Assembly (NCBI GenBank): GCA_963762205.1
Contig: CAVXJZ010000003.1
Location: forward strand, 783,858 to 847,857
Direction of reading: 5' to 3'
DNA from: VRUE01 sp963762205
Lineage (GTDB): Bacteria > Actinomycetota > Thermoleophilia > Solirubrobacterales > 70-9
DNA: 64,000 nucleotides
Made by a program: the position numbers and the translations under genes. The notes beneath the pieces are model-generated. The model did no database searches. It had not been told where the DNA came from and saw only the letters and a program-made list of their open reading frames with translations. Below, piece after piece: positions 32,187-40,985 of the stretch. Each line of letters begins with the position of its first letter. The first letter of the stretch is position 1.

Positions 32187-33226
32187 GCACGATCGAGCAG
32201 CGCCCAGAGGCGGTACCGGCCCCCCCGACCGCGATTCCGCACGACTACTCGAAGCGGATGATGGTCTTCGGCGGCCGCAGCTCCGGCGAGCTCGCCGCCA
32301 AGGTCGCCGGCAAGCTCGACCTCGACCTCGGCCAGGTGACGCTGAAGACGTTCGCCAACGGCGAGGTCTACTGCCGCTACGAGGAGTCGATCCGCGGCGC
32401 CGACGTCTTCCTCGTGCAGTCGACCTGCGCCAACGAGCAGGCCGGGATGACGCCCAACGACGCCCTGGTAGAGCTGCTGACCATGGCCGACGCCGCCCAG
32501 GGCGCCTCCGCCCACCGGATCATCGCCGTCATGCCCTGGTACGGGTACGCCCGCCAGGACAAGAAGTCGGCGCCGCGTGAGCCGATCACGGCGCGGATCG
32601 TCGCCAAGTGCCTGGAGGGCGTCGGCGTAGACCGCGTTCTGACCATGGACCTCCACGCGGGCCAGGTCCAGGGCTTCTTCCACGTGCCGGTCGACCACAT
32701 GACGGCGATGCCGATGCTGACCCAATGGTTCGCCGACCAGCACATCACCGACGAGCTGGTGATCGTCTCCCCCGACGCCGGCCGGGTGAAGACGGCGCGC
32801 AACTTCGCCCGCCGGGTCGGCACCCACTGGGCGGTGATGGAGAAGGAGCGGCCGGCTCAGCAGGTGGCCGAGATCGGCTACGTGGTCGGCGACGTGAAGG
32901 GCAAGACGGCGGTCCTCGTCGACGACATGATCGACACCGCCGGAACCCTCTGCGCGGCGGCCCAGACGGTGCTCGACGAGGGAGCCGCCCGGGTGATCGC
33001 CTGCGCCACGCACGGCGTCTTCTCCGGCCCCGCCTACGAGCGCCTCGCCTACGAGAGCTCCGGCATCGAGCAGATTGTCGTCACCGACACCCTGCCGTTG
33101 CGGGCGGGCGCGCCCGACAACATCAAGGTCCTCTCGACCGCCAGCACGTTCGCCGACTCGATCCGGCGCATCTTCACCGACGAATCGGTCTCCGAGATCT
33201 TCGCCGGCGAGAACCAGCTGTTCTGA
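32183..33226 (+). CDS. prs: Ribose-phosphate pyrophosphokinase
   Basis: Makes PRPP from ribose-5-phosphate and ATP for nucleotide, His and Trp synthesis. The protein has 347 residues with a 25-residue N-terminal extension before the usual MMVFGGRSSGELAAKVA start. The flexible-loop motif YGYARQDKKSAPREPITAR, the metal-binding DLHAGQVQGFFHVPVDH and the PRPP loop VLVDDMIDTAGTL are intact, making it a class I, phosphate-dependent enzyme. The GTG overlaps the glmU stop. Confidence 0.96.
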   Translation: MSTIEQRPEAVPAPPTAIPHDYSKRMMVFGGRSSGELAAKVAGKLDLDLGQVTLKTFANGEVYCRYEESIRGADVFLVQSTCANEQAGMTPNDALVELLTMADAAQGASAHRIIAVMPWYGYARQDKKSAPREPITARIVAKCLEGVGVDRVLTMDLHAGQVQGFFHVPVDHMTAMPMLTQWFADQHITDELVIVSPDAGRVKTARNFARRVGTHWAVMEKERPAQQVAEIGYVVGDVKGKTAVLVDDMIDTAGTLCAAAQTVLDEGAARVIACATHGVFSGPAYERLAYESSGIEQIVVTDTLPLRAGAPDNIKVLSTASTFADSIRRIFTDESVSEIFAGENQLF

Positions 33227-33239
33227 GCGGCGGGGCGGG

Positions 33240-33956
33240 ATGAGGCTCGTCGGCCACAAGGGCGCCGACCTGATCGCGCCCGGCAACACGCTGGAGAGCT
33301 TCCGGGCGGCGGTCGAGGCGGGCGTTGACACGATCGAGTTCGACGTGCTCTGGCTGCCGGACGCGCACCTGCCGCGGGAGGAGCGGGCGCCGCTGGTCGT
33401 CGCCCACGACTGGGGCGACGCGGGGCGGCGCACGCCGCTGGCGCTGACCGAGGCGCTCGACGCCTTCCTCGAGCCGCCGCTCGACCGGGTCGAGATCGAC
33501 CTCGACGTCAAACTGCCGGGGCGCGAGGAGGAGATCGTCGAGGCGCTGCAGGAGCGCGACCTCGTCGGCCGGGCGATGGTCTCGACGATGGAGCTCTACA
33601 CCCTCGGTCGCATCCTCGAGCTGCAGCCGGCGCTGCGCCGCGGCTGGACCTATCCGAAGGTGACCAAGGACTGGGCCTCGAAGCGCTGGGCGAAGGTGCC
33701 GCTGCTGGGTGCGCTCGCCGTCATGCGCCAGCGCCTGCCGGGCCTCGCCGCCGAGAAGCTTCCCAAGCTGGAGGTCGAGGCGATGTGGGTGTACCACCGG
33801 CTGGTCAGCGCCCGCCTCGCCCGGATCACGAGCCTCGCGAAGGTCGAGCTGATCGCCTGGACCGTCGACGATCTGCCCCGCATGCGCAGGCTCGCCGAGC
33901 TCGGCGTGGACGGCATCTGCTCGAACGACCCGCGCCTCTTTTCCCGACTCGACTAG
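33240..33956 (+). CDS. Glycerophosphodiester phosphodiesterase family protein
   Basis: TIM-barrel enzyme of 238 residues that cleaves glycerophosphodiesters to glycerol-3-phosphate and an alcohol. GDPD motifs are present: VGHKGAD (His with Lys in place of the more usual Arg), the NTLESFRAAVEAGVDTIEFDV stretch with the catalytic Glu and Asp, a second His in VVAHDWGDAG, and the closing AWTVDDLPRMRRLAELGVDG and GICSNDP segments. The H-K-G variant may alter activity. It follows prs by 13 nt and ends at a strong hairpin. Confidence 0.87.
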   Translation: MRLVGHKGADLIAPGNTLESFRAAVEAGVDTIEFDVLWLPDAHLPREERAPLVVAHDWGDAGRRTPLALTEALDAFLEPPLDRVEIDLDVKLPGREEEIVEALQERDLVGRAMVSTMELYTLGRILELQPALRRGWTYPKVTKDWASKRWAKVPLLGALAVMRQRLPGLAAEKLPKLEVEAMWVYHRLVSARLARITSLAKVELIAWTVDDLPRMRRLAELGVDGICSNDPRLFSRLD

Positions 33957-33972
33957 ACCCGGGGCAACACAT

Positions 33973-34008
33973 CCGACATCGATCCCACTCCGGTGTGGTC
34001 GATGTCGG
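33973..34008. terminator. Long hairpin between convergent genes
   Basis: A 16-bp stem with one mismatch and a 4-nt loop: CCGACATCGA (33973-33982) pairs with TCGATGTCGG (33999-34008), with further pairing inside. It separates the GDPD gene from the minus-strand gene ending at 34018. There is no T run. Confidence 0.6.
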
Positions 34009-34017
34009 CTGCGCTGC

Positions 34018-34881
34018 TCAGACGGTGCCGGGCGTGGCGGTCGGCGGGGTGCCCCGGCCGCCCTTCTTGACCTTCACCGCCGACTCGAGCTCCTCGGCCG
34101 TGAAGCCCCCGACCGCCTGGCCCTCGGTCGCGTAGCGATAGAGGGCGACGCCGAAGATCCCGCTCAGGGCCTTCGAGATCAACAGCGCCACGGCCATGAC
34201 CAGGGCGCCGACGATCACCAGCAGGGCGCCGGCGAAGGAGGCCGAGGGCCAGACGGCGACGCCGATTCCGATCAGGATCGCGGCCGGCAGCACGCCGAGC
34301 AGGCCGATCGCGCCGCCGATCGCGATGTTGCCGGTGATCTGCTGGCCCCAGCGCTCGCGGAAGATCGAGGCCGACCGCTTCAGGGTCCCGACCGGGCCGG
34401 GCCCCTCGATCGCGATCACCGGGACCGCCAGGAAGGTGACAAGCGCCCAGGCCATGCCGACCAGGCGGGCTGCGATCTGGCCGCCGATCCCGCCCTGGTT
34501 CTCGAGCACGCCCATCAGCACGCTGATCGCGGTGTTGATCGCCGCCCAGCCGCAGATCTGGCCGAAGCGGCTGCGCGACACGGCAAGGCCGTCGGCGACG
34601 GTCGCCGGCTGCCCGCGGAAGGTCATGTCGGCCGCCGCCGCGAGGCCGACGCTGAAGTAGATGCCGACGACGCTGAGCACGTAGACGCCGACGATCAGCA
34701 GTGGGATCGCGCCGACGAGCTCGTCGCGGTCGAGCAGGTAGAGGCCGGGGCCGAGGGTGACGATCGCGAGCAGGGTCGTGGCGATCGCTCCGTAGAGCGG
34801 GAAGCGGATTAGTTCGGGGTGCTCTCGCAGGAGTCCCCAGCTCTTCTTGGTCAGGGCCCAACCGCGTCTGATCCTGCTCAT
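34018..34881 (-). CDS. DUF6159-like integral membrane protein
   Basis: Protein of 287 residues with about six membrane helices. It opens MSRIRRGWALTKKSWGLL, a basic amphipathic stretch typical of a family of actinobacterial and archaeal membrane proteins of unknown role, followed by a helix pair, a loop with FRGQPATVADGLAVSRSR, a core with FLAVPVIAIEGPGPVGTLKR, and two more helices. The conserved GP-rich loop and the SASIFRERWGQQ segment recur in this family. The ATG has an SD (GGAGGCCAGG) and lies 11 nt after the stop of the ABC1 kinase gene, so the two form an operon. Confidence 0.7.
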   Translation of the reverse strand: MSRIRRGWALTKKSWGLLREHPELIRFPLYGAIATTLLAIVTLGPGLYLLDRDELVGAIPLLIVGVYVLSVVGIYFSVGLAAAADMTFRGQPATVADGLAVSRSRFGQICGWAAINTAISVLMGVLENQGGIGGQIAARLVGMAWALVTFLAVPVIAIEGPGPVGTLKRSASIFRERWGQQITGNIAIGGAIGLLGVLPAAILIGIGVAVWPSASFAGALLVIVGALVMAVALLISKALSGIFGVALYRYATEGQAVGGFTAEELESAVKVKKGGRGTPPTATPGTV

Positions 34882-34892
34882 CCTGGCCTCCT

Positions 34893-36311
34893 TCAGCCGT
34901 TGCTTGCCAGCCCGGGAACTCTCACCAGGCCTCTTCCCTCGAAGTAGTCCCACTCCTGCACGCCCAGCTCGGTCGCCGGCTCGTCGGCGTAGACCCACTC
35001 GCGCATGATCCGGTGCCAGTTCCGCTTCGCCCGCAACTGGCCGAGGACGGCGACGACGCCGACTTCCATCCGCCGGCCCATCAGCTCCTCGGCCGGGACC
35101 GACTCGCGCCGCATCAGGTCGTAGTACTCGGAGCGGGGGTCGTTGGTCGACTCGATGATTTTCATCACCCGCCGGGCGCTGATCTCGATCTCGCGATCCT
35201 CGAGGAACCACGAGGAGATCGACATCAGATGCTCCATCAGGCGCTCGGCATCCAGCTTCGAAGGGTTCTTGACGAAGCCGAGGTCGTGCAGGGCGTTGCG
35301 CAGCGCTTCCGGGTCGTTGTGGATCGCGGCGTCGACCACACGCTGCTCGAGCACTATCTGCTCGCGGTCCAGCTTCTTGGTCATCCCGAAGTCGAGGAAC
35401 GCGACGCGGCCGTCCGCCATCAGGATGTAGTTGCCGGGATGGGGGTCGGCGTTGAAGTGCTGGAGGTGATAGATCGACCCGAAGCTGCCCCGAAAGACGA
35501 TCTCGCCGAAGCGGCTGCGCTCGTCCTGGGGCAGCTGCTTGATCTCCTCGAAGCCGATCCCCTCGACCAGCTCGGTGACCAGGACCCGCCGCCGCGAGAG
35601 GCGGGTGATCACTTCCGGCACGTAGATGAAGGGATGGTCGCGATAGGCGCGGGCGAAGCTGCGCTGGTTCTGCGCCTCGTACTCGTAGTCGAGCTCCTCC
35701 ATCATCCGCTCGCGGATCTCGCCGGCGATCGCCTTGGCGTCGAGGCCCGGGGCGAGGGCGCGGGCGAGGCGGACGATCGTCCCCATGTTGCGCAGGTCGG
35801 CGTCGAGCGCCTCGGCGATCCCCGGGTACTGGATCTTGACCGCGACCCGGCGCCCGTCGAGCAGCTCGGCGCGGTGCACCTGGCCGATCGAGGCCGCGGC
35901 GAACGCCTCCTCCTCGAAGTCGGCGAAGAGCTCTGAGATCGGCTCGCCCTCGTACTCCTCCTCGAGCACCTTGACCACCTTGTCCCACGGCATCGAGGGC
36001 GCGTCGGTGCGCAGCTTCGCGAGCTGCTCCTGGTAGATCTCGCGGTACTCCTCGGGGAGGAATTCGGTGTCGATGAAGGAGGCGAACTGGCCGAGCTTCA
36101 TCGCCGCGCCCTTCATCTGCCCGAGGGCGCCGACCATCTTCATCGCCGTCTCCAGGTGGCGCTGCTCGAGCTTCTCCCTGCTCTCCTCCTCGGAGCGGGC
36201 GACGTTGGTCGCCTTCGTGCCGGCGTAGCGGGCGCCCTGCACGCCGACGATCGAGCCGAGTTTCGCCGAGCGCCGGACGCGCCCCTTGGGGATCTTGGAG
36301 TCGTCGGCCAC
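34893..36311 (-). CDS. ABC1/AarF/UbiB-family atypical protein kinase
   Basis: Protein of 472 residues with the UbiB kinase-like fold. Diagnostic motifs: KxGQ in AAMKLGQFASFIDTEFLPEE, the A-rich loop in AAASIGQVHRAEL, VAVKIQYPG with the conserved Lys, the catalytic NADPHPGNYI and the metal-binding FLDFGM. These proteins are ATPases or kinases tied to isoprenoid-quinone and lipid metabolism. There is no C-terminal membrane helix pair as in E. coli UbiB; the tail is soluble. GTG 36311 is chosen because a longer frame would run into the divergent rplY start. It is co-transcribed with the following membrane protein gene. Confidence 0.9.
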   Translation of the reverse strand: MADDSKIPKGRVRRSAKLGSIVGVQGARYAGTKATNVARSEEESREKLEQRHLETAMKMVGALGQMKGAAMKLGQFASFIDTEFLPEEYREIYQEQLAKLRTDAPSMPWDKVVKVLEEEYEGEPISELFADFEEEAFAAASIGQVHRAELLDGRRVAVKIQYPGIAEALDADLRNMGTIVRLARALAPGLDAKAIAGEIRERMMEELDYEYEAQNQRSFARAYRDHPFIYVPEVITRLSRRRVLVTELVEGIGFEEIKQLPQDERSRFGEIVFRGSFGSIYHLQHFNADPHPGNYILMADGRVAFLDFGMTKKLDREQIVLEQRVVDAAIHNDPEALRNALHDLGFVKNPSKLDAERLMEHLMSISSWFLEDREIEISARRVMKIIESTNDPRSEYYDLMRRESVPAEELMGRRMEVGVVAVLGQLRAKRNWHRIMREWVYADEPATELGVQEWDYFEGRGLVRVPGLASNG

Positions 36312-36381
36312 GTCAAGAGGTTGCCACAGGCGGCGTCGCGCGGCGCCCGCCCGCGGTCGTTTCTCTATCCTCTCCGGTCCG

Positions 36382-37086
36382 ATGGCAGCTTCACGCGAAA
36401 CGCTCAAGGCCGCTCCACGCACGGAGTTCGGCTCCCGCACCTCCCGTCGCCTGCGCCGCGACGGCTACGTGCCGGGCGTCGTCTACGCGGGCGGCTCGGA
36501 GGCCCGTGCCTTCCAGGTCGTTGAGCGCGACGTCCGCGGCGTGCTCGCCGGGGGCGCGGCGCTCTTCGACCTCGAGCTCGACGGCTCGAAGGGCGTCCCG
36601 GTCGTGGTCAAGGAGCAGCAGCTGCACCCGGTGCGCGGCAGCCTCGAGCACATCGACCTCCAGGAGGTCAAGCTCGACGAGGCGATCCAGGCCGAGGTCG
36701 CGGTCGAGCTCGAGGGAGCCGAGACCGCGCCCGGCGTCAAGGAGGGCGGTGTCCTGGAGCACGTCACCCGTGAGGTCACGGTCGAAGCGCTGCCGACGGA
36801 GATTCCCGAGCGCCTCATCGCCGACGTCTCGGCGATGGAGATCAACGACACCCTGCAGCTCACCTCGGTGCCGGTTCCCGACGGCGTCGAGCTCGTCGCC
36901 GACGACCTCGAGGAGGTCACGATCGCCACCCTCTCGCCGCCGCGCGTCGAGGAGGAGCCCGAGCCAGACGTCGAGGAGGAGGCCGAGCTCGTCGGCGAGG
37001 AGGGCGAGGCCCCCGAGGGCGAGCAGGGCGAGGCCCCCGAGGGCGAGGGCGAGGGCGACTCGGGCGGCGACTCCGACGAGGGCTAG
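36382..37086 (+). CDS. rplY: 50S ribosomal protein L25/general stress protein Ctc
   Basis: 5S rRNA-binding protein of 234 residues in the long, two-domain Ctc form. The N-terminal L25 domain (about 1-90) has ETLKAAPRTEFGSRTSRRLR and the DGYVPGVVYAGG loop. The C-terminal TL5 beta domain follows (about 95-190), then an acidic low-complexity tail of about 45 residues made of Glu, Gly, Pro and Asp. The tail is longer and more acidic than usual. A TATCCT box lies 10 nt upstream. It sits before pth as in Bacillus and Mycobacterium. Confidence 0.95.
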   Translation: MAASRETLKAAPRTEFGSRTSRRLRRDGYVPGVVYAGGSEARAFQVVERDVRGVLAGGAALFDLELDGSKGVPVVVKEQQLHPVRGSLEHIDLQEVKLDEAIQAEVAVELEGAETAPGVKEGGVLEHVTREVTVEALPTEIPERLIADVSAMEINDTLQLTSVPVPDGVELVADDLEEVTIATLSPPRVEEEPEPDVEEEAELVGEEGEAPEGEQGEAPEGEGEGDSGGDSDEG

Positions 37087-37089
37087 GCC

Positions 37090-37695
37090 CTGTCTCTCTT
37101 CCGCCGCCGGGAGCAGGATTCCGGCGAGCGAATTCTGATCGTCGGCCTCGGCAACCCCGGCGAGCGCTACGCCGGCACCCGCCACAACGTCGGCTTCGAG
37201 GTCGGCGCCGAGCTGTCGAGGCGCTGGGAACTGCCTCGCGCCAGGAAGAGGTTCGGCGGGCTGATCGCCGAGGGCCGCGCCGGCCCGGGTGGTCCCCGGG
37301 TGGCGATCCTGCTGCCGCAGACGTACATGAACGAATCAGGCGGCTCGGCCGGGCCGGCGCGCGGATCGCTCAAGGCCCCGCTCGACCGGGTCGTCGTCCT
37401 CCACGACGAGATCGACCTTCCCTTCGGCGAGGTGCAGACGCGCCTCGGCGGCGGGCTCGCGGGCCACAACGGCCTCAAGAGCCTGCGGGCGGGGCTCGGC
37501 GACCCCGGGTTCTGGCGCGTGCGGGTGGGGGTGGGGAGGCCCGACTCGACCGACCCCGAGGTCGTCTCCGCATACGTCCTCGGCAGGTTCCGCGAGGGTC
37601 GCGAGGAGGTCGTCGAGCTGGTCGGCCGCGCCGCCGAGGAGACCGAGCGCCTCGTCGAGCGCCTGAGCGCGGAGCGAGGGAACATCGACATCTGA
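37090..37695 (+). CDS. pth: Peptidyl-tRNA hydrolase
   Basis: Releases peptides from prematurely dropped peptidyl-tRNA. Family residues are complete: LIVGLGNPGERYAGTRHNVG with the catalytic His, YMNESGG with the Asn, VLHDEIDLPFG with the Asp, and GGLAGHNGLKS. The frame has no ATG, GTG or TTG before the conserved core. The best start is CTG 37090 (MSLFRRREQDSGE), 3 nt after the rplY stop, with a GAGGG SD 8 nt upstream, giving 201 residues. Starting at the first GTG (37300) would remove the catalytic His. So this is either a genuine CTG start or an unusual initiation coupled to rplY. Confidence 0.93.
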   Translation: MSLFRRREQDSGERILIVGLGNPGERYAGTRHNVGFEVGAELSRRWELPRARKRFGGLIAEGRAGPGGPRVAILLPQTYMNESGGSAGPARGSLKAPLDRVVVLHDEIDLPFGEVQTRLGGGLAGHNGLKSLRAGLGDPGFWRVRVGVGRPDSTDPEVVSAYVLGRFREGREEVVELVGRAAEETERLVERLSAERGNIDI

Positions 37696-37720
37696 TTCAT
37701 TGGGACCGAGCGAAGCGCGA
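37692..37720 (+). repeat. Dispersed upstream repeat, copy C (half)
   Basis: CTGATTCATTGGGACC-GAGCGAAGCGCGA resembles the second half of copies A (20901) and B (52662). It begins inside the pth stop and ends 5 nt before the enoyl-CoA hydratase ATG. Confidence 0.4.
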
Positions 37721-37725
37721 AATTT

Positions 37726-38448
37726 ATGTCTGATCTCCGAACTGCATACGACATTGACGCCCAGGGCGTGGCCGTGATTCGCCTGCAGCGGCCCGAGGCC
37801 CGCAACGCGATGGACACCCAGATGCTGGCCGAGACCCTCGAGCACCTCGCAGTCGCCCGCGACGACGACGCGGTGAGGGTCCTCGCGATCAGCTCCTCCG
37901 ACCACATGGGGCTCTCGGCCGGCGCCGACATCAAGGAGCCGATCGACGAGCAGAGCAGGGTGGAGCGGATGCAGCTCTTCGCCGACGTCTACGACGCGAT
38001 CGTCGCCTTCCCGAAGCCGACGATCGCGGTCTGCCACGGCGACGTGGTCGGCGGCGGCGCCGAGGTGGCGATCGCCTGCGACATGCGGGTCGGGGGCTCG
38101 AACCTGCGCATGCGCTTCCCCGGCGCGGCGCTCGGGGTGCCTGTCGGGCCCGCCCGGCTCGTCACCCTCTGCGGCCTGGCGGCCGCCAAGTACCTGCTCC
38201 TCTCTTCGCGCACGGTCGGCGCCGACGAGGCGCTCCGCCTCGGCCTGGTCAACCGCGTGGCGCCGGCCGCGGGGACCGAGGACGCGGCGCTGGCGCTGGC
38301 GGCCGAGGTCGCCGCCCACCCGCCCGAGGGAGTGGCGCGGCTGAAGCGCATGCTGCACGAGTGGGACGACGTCGAGGGCCGCTCTCGCAAGGAGGGCGAA
38401 GGCCAGGTCGAGTGGCAGCGCAGCGGCCCCGGGCTGCCCGGAGGCTAG
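37726..38448 (+). CDS. Enoyl-CoA hydratase/isomerase family protein
   Basis: Crotonase-fold protein of 240 residues. It has the CoA-binding start VAVIRLQRPEARNAMDTQM, the oxyanion-hole segment LSAGADIKEP and a second oxyanion element HGDVVGGGAEVAIACDM. The position of the first catalytic Glu in true hydratases (GGGCEL-type) reads GGGAEV here, so a Glu is kept. Members also include isomerases and dehalogenases, so the reaction is uncertain. It follows pth by 30 nt and precedes an epimerase gene by 4 nt. It is not part of the usual pth neighbourhood. Confidence 0.85.
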   Translation: MSDLRTAYDIDAQGVAVIRLQRPEARNAMDTQMLAETLEHLAVARDDDAVRVLAISSSDHMGLSAGADIKEPIDEQSRVERMQLFADVYDAIVAFPKPTIAVCHGDVVGGGAEVAIACDMRVGGSNLRMRFPGAALGVPVGPARLVTLCGLAAAKYLLLSSRTVGADEALRLGLVNRVAPAAGTEDAALALAAEVAAHPPEGVARLKRMLHEWDDVEGRSRKEGEGQVEWQRSGPGLPGG

Positions 38449-38452
38449 GGCG

Positions 38453-39466
38453 GTGGCCGGGCGGCAACAGGGCCTGACCGTCGCCGTCACCGGCCCCACC
38501 GGTGAGATCGGCAAGCCCTTCCTGGCGGCGCTCGAGCGGGTGCCGGAGGTGGGGCGCGTGATCGGCATGGCCCGGCGCCCATTCGACATCGCCGCGCACG
38601 GCTGGGAAAAGGTCGAATACAGGCGCGGCGACGTCCTCGACCGCGACTCGGTCGACTCCCTGGTCGAGGAGGCCGACGTCGTCGTCCACCTCGCCTTCGT
38701 GATCGTCGCCGGCGACGAGAGCCGCGAGGTCAACCTGCAGGGCTCGCGCAACGTCTTCGAGGCGGCGGTCGCGGCCGGCGCCCGGCGCCTCGTCTACACG
38801 TCGTCTGTCGCCGCCTACGGCTTCGACCGCGACCTGCCGCCGCTGCTCGAGGAGGACGAGCCCCTGCGCGGCAGCTCGCACCATCCCTACTCCGCTCACA
38901 AGGCGGAGGTCGAGGCGGAGCTGACGACGGCGCTGGCCGGCTCCGACACCGACGCCTACGTCTTCCGCCCCTGCATCGTCGCCGGGCCCGAGGCGACGCT
39001 GCTGCTCGACCTGATCCCGCTCGTCGCGCTCGGCAGGGCGATGCCCGCGCCGCTGCGCTGGGCCCTCGGCCGGGTGCCCTCGGTGCGCCCCGTGCTGCCC
39101 GACCCCGGCGTGCCCTTCCAGCTCGTCCACCACGACGACGTCGCCGCGGCGCTGTCTGCGGCCGTCATCGGCGGCGGCGAGCCGGGCGTCTACAACCTCG
39201 CCGGCCCCGGCGAGCTGACGATCTCCGACCTCGCCCATGAGCTCGGCTGGCACGCCGCGCCGGCGCCGCGCCTGGTCGTCAGCGCGACCGCGGAGCTGCT
39301 GGCCCAGGTCCCCTACCTGCCCGACGAGGCCGCCTGGATCGAGGCGATCCGGCGCCCGGTGCTGATGGACACCTCGCGAGCCCGCCGCCGGCTGCACTGG
39401 ATGCCGCACTACGACGCTCGTCAGACCCTGCGCCAGGCAGTCGCCGCCGTCCGCGCCCGCAGGTAG
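38453..39466 (+). CDS. NAD-dependent epimerase/dehydratase (extended SDR)
   Basis: Protein of 337 residues with a Rossmann N-terminus (VAVTGPTGEIGKPFLAAL, the TGxxGxxG motif at about residues 13-20), a DVLDRDSVDSLVEEADVVVHLAF strand pattern, catalytic Ser in VYTSSVAAYG and the YxxxK pair in HPYSAHKAE. This is the extended SDR class acting on nucleotide sugars or hydroxysteroid-like substrates; a FRPCIVAGP motif marks substrate binding. The GTG start lies 4 nt after the upstream stop. The gene ends at a hairpin. Confidence 0.88.
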   Translation: MAGRQQGLTVAVTGPTGEIGKPFLAALERVPEVGRVIGMARRPFDIAAHGWEKVEYRRGDVLDRDSVDSLVEEADVVVHLAFVIVAGDESREVNLQGSRNVFEAAVAAGARRLVYTSSVAAYGFDRDLPPLLEEDEPLRGSSHHPYSAHKAEVEAELTTALAGSDTDAYVFRPCIVAGPEATLLLDLIPLVALGRAMPAPLRWALGRVPSVRPVLPDPGVPFQLVHHDDVAAALSAAVIGGGEPGVYNLAGPGELTISDLAHELGWHAAPAPRLVVSATAELLAQVPYLPDEAAWIEAIRRPVLMDTSRARRRLHWMPHYDARQTLRQAVAAVRARR

Positions 39467-39475
39467 GGGCCCCGG

Positions 39476-39504
39476 CCGACCTTGACCCCACCGGGGCAGG
39501 TCGG
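39476..39504. terminator. Hairpin between convergent genes
   Basis: CCGACCT (39476-39482) pairs with AGGTCGG (39498-39504), and inner CCCC pairs with GGGG. It separates the epimerase gene from the convergent deacetylase gene. Confidence 0.5.
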
Positions 39505-39516
39505 ATGCGCCCGGAT

Positions 39517-40386
39517 TCAGGCGGCCCAGCTGGTCGGGTCGAGGGTCGTGCCGGCCGCGAAGGCCTCGGGGCGCTCAGCGACCCACCGGGCGAGCCGGTC
39601 GAAGGTGCCGACCAGCAGCTCGCCCCCCGCGGCGGCGGCGGCGACCCGGTCGAGGAGCCGGCCGAGGCCCTCCCAGCCGAGCCAGGGCTCGATCAGGAAT
39701 GGGTGCAGGACGGTGGTCATGAAGCCGCCCTCGGCGAGCAGCCGGTCCAGCTCCCGCTGAAGGAATGAGACGAAGGCGTCGGAATCGAGCGGCTCGGTCG
39801 AGCCGGCGATCTGCTCACGCACGGTGCCCAGCTGGGGCAGCGTCGAGCTCACGTCGACGTGGCGCCACGCGAAGGGCAGAAGCGCCAACCCGGCCTCCAC
39901 GCCCGCCCCCTCGCCGGCCGGTGAGGCGTAGGCGAGCCCGGCTCGTCGCAGGGCCGCGGCGCCATTCTCTCCGAGCGCCCCGCCGGGTGGGCGGATGCCG
40001 CGCAGGCGCAGGCCGATCGCGTCGAAGGCGGCGATCCCCCGCTCGAGGTTCTCGGCCCGCCCGGCGGCATCAAGGGCAGCCCACTGCTCGTGGGCCCAGG
40101 CGTGGAAGGCGACCTCGTGGCCTTCGGAATCGATCCGCCGCAGCAGCTCGGGGTAGATCTCGGCGTTCAGTCCCTCGACGAAGAAGGTCGCGCGCAGCCC
40201 GCGCTCGGCGAGCCGCTCGAGCAGTCCCGGCACCACCTCGGTCGCGGTCACGTGGGCGCCGACCCCCGGGTCGTCGCGGGCGGTGGCACCGACGCCGATC
40301 TCGGCGGCCTCGCCGAGGTTGTCGAAGCTGAGGCAGAGGGCGCCGCGGGCGCCGCCGGGCCATGGAGCGGCCCCCTCGGCGCTCAT
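39517..40386 (-). CDS. Polysaccharide deacetylase (NodB homology) family protein
   Basis: Protein of 289 residues of the carbohydrate esterase 4 fold. It has motif 1 (ALCLSFDNLGE, where the usual TFDD reads SFDN), motif 2 with the metal His pair HAWAHEQW, and motif 3 RPPGG. Replacement of the second Asp in TFDD by Asn occurs in uncharacterised branches and may change metal use. No signal peptide is visible, so it is probably cytoplasmic. Its ATG overlaps the stop of the upstream membrane gene (ATGA), so the two are coupled. Confidence 0.82.
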   Translation of the reverse strand: MSAEGAAPWPGGARGALCLSFDNLGEAAEIGVGATARDDPGVGAHVTATEVVPGLLERLAERGLRATFFVEGLNAEIYPELLRRIDSEGHEVAFHAWAHEQWAALDAAGRAENLERGIAAFDAIGLRLRGIRPPGGALGENGAAALRRAGLAYASPAGEGAGVEAGLALLPFAWRHVDVSSTLPQLGTVREQIAGSTEPLDSDAFVSFLQRELDRLLAEGGFMTTVLHPFLIEPWLGWEGLGRLLDRVAAAAAGGELLVGTFDRLARWVAERPEAFAAGTTLDPTSWAA

Positions 40387-40913
40387 GGCTCGCGCAGGGC
40401 AGGGCTCCAGCGCTGCGGCTCGATCTCGGCCTGCTCGCGCGCCCATCTGAAGTGGTGGCGCGCCGAGCCGAGCAGGATCGGGAAGCCGGCCAGGCCGGCG
40501 AGCAGGCCGAGTCGCCGCGATCCGCGGTCGGCCTCTCGCAGCAGGCTGAGGACGCTGCAGGCTCCCCAGAACCAGAGGACGGCGTTGTAGGCGGGGAGCT
40601 GGTCCTCGCTCAGGCCCTCGGCCTCATCCAGCATCGGGACGCCCCCGTGCAGGGACCACGGCCAGGCGGCGAAATGGACCGCGACGCCGGCGGCGCCGAT
40701 GCCGGCGTTGACCGCCGAGAGCCTCTCGTTGAGGCGCCCGCCGCGCGCGGCGCTCAGCAGGGTCAGCGGGAACAGGACCGCCCAGAGGGCGACCGCCCCG
40801 CGCCGTCCGAGCTCGGGCTCGAACACGAGCCCGACCCCGGCCCTGGTCTCGAAACCGTGGTGGGCGAGGGCGCCCAGTGTCGAGCCCGCCGCGAGTGGAC
40901 GTCTTAGGCGCAT
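40383..40913 (-). CDS. Hypothetical membrane protein
   Basis: Protein of 176 residues with four hydrophobic stretches (about 40-57, 68-83, 107-123 and 135-148). No family recognised. A conserved-looking HHFRWAREQAEIEP segment follows the last helix. The start is supported by a TACGCT box 7 nt upstream on the minus strand. It is translationally coupled to the polysaccharide deacetylase gene downstream and divergent from mfd. Confidence 0.6.
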   Translation of the reverse strand: MRLRRPLAAGSTLGALAHHGFETRAGVGLVFEPELGRRGAVALWAVLFPLTLLSAARGGRLNERLSAVNAGIGAAGVAVHFAAWPWSLHGGVPMLDEAEGLSEDQLPAYNAVLWFWGACSVLSLLREADRGSRRLGLLAGLAGFPILLGSARHHFRWAREQAEIEPQRWSPALREP

Positions 40914-40920
40914 CGGGCAG

Positions 40921-40926
40921 AGCGTA
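40921..40926 (-). promoter_or_regulatory. -10 box TACGCT of the 40383-40913 gene
   Basis: Minus-strand TACGCT is 7 nt before the ATG at 40913. A plus-strand TAGAAT (40936-40941) nearby is a candidate -10 for mfd, so divergent promoters lie back to back. Confidence 0.35.
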
Positions 40927-40985
40927 GCCGGGAACTAGAATCGAGCGATAGGCCCGAATCTCCGGATCCGGGCCCTTTCCGTGCC

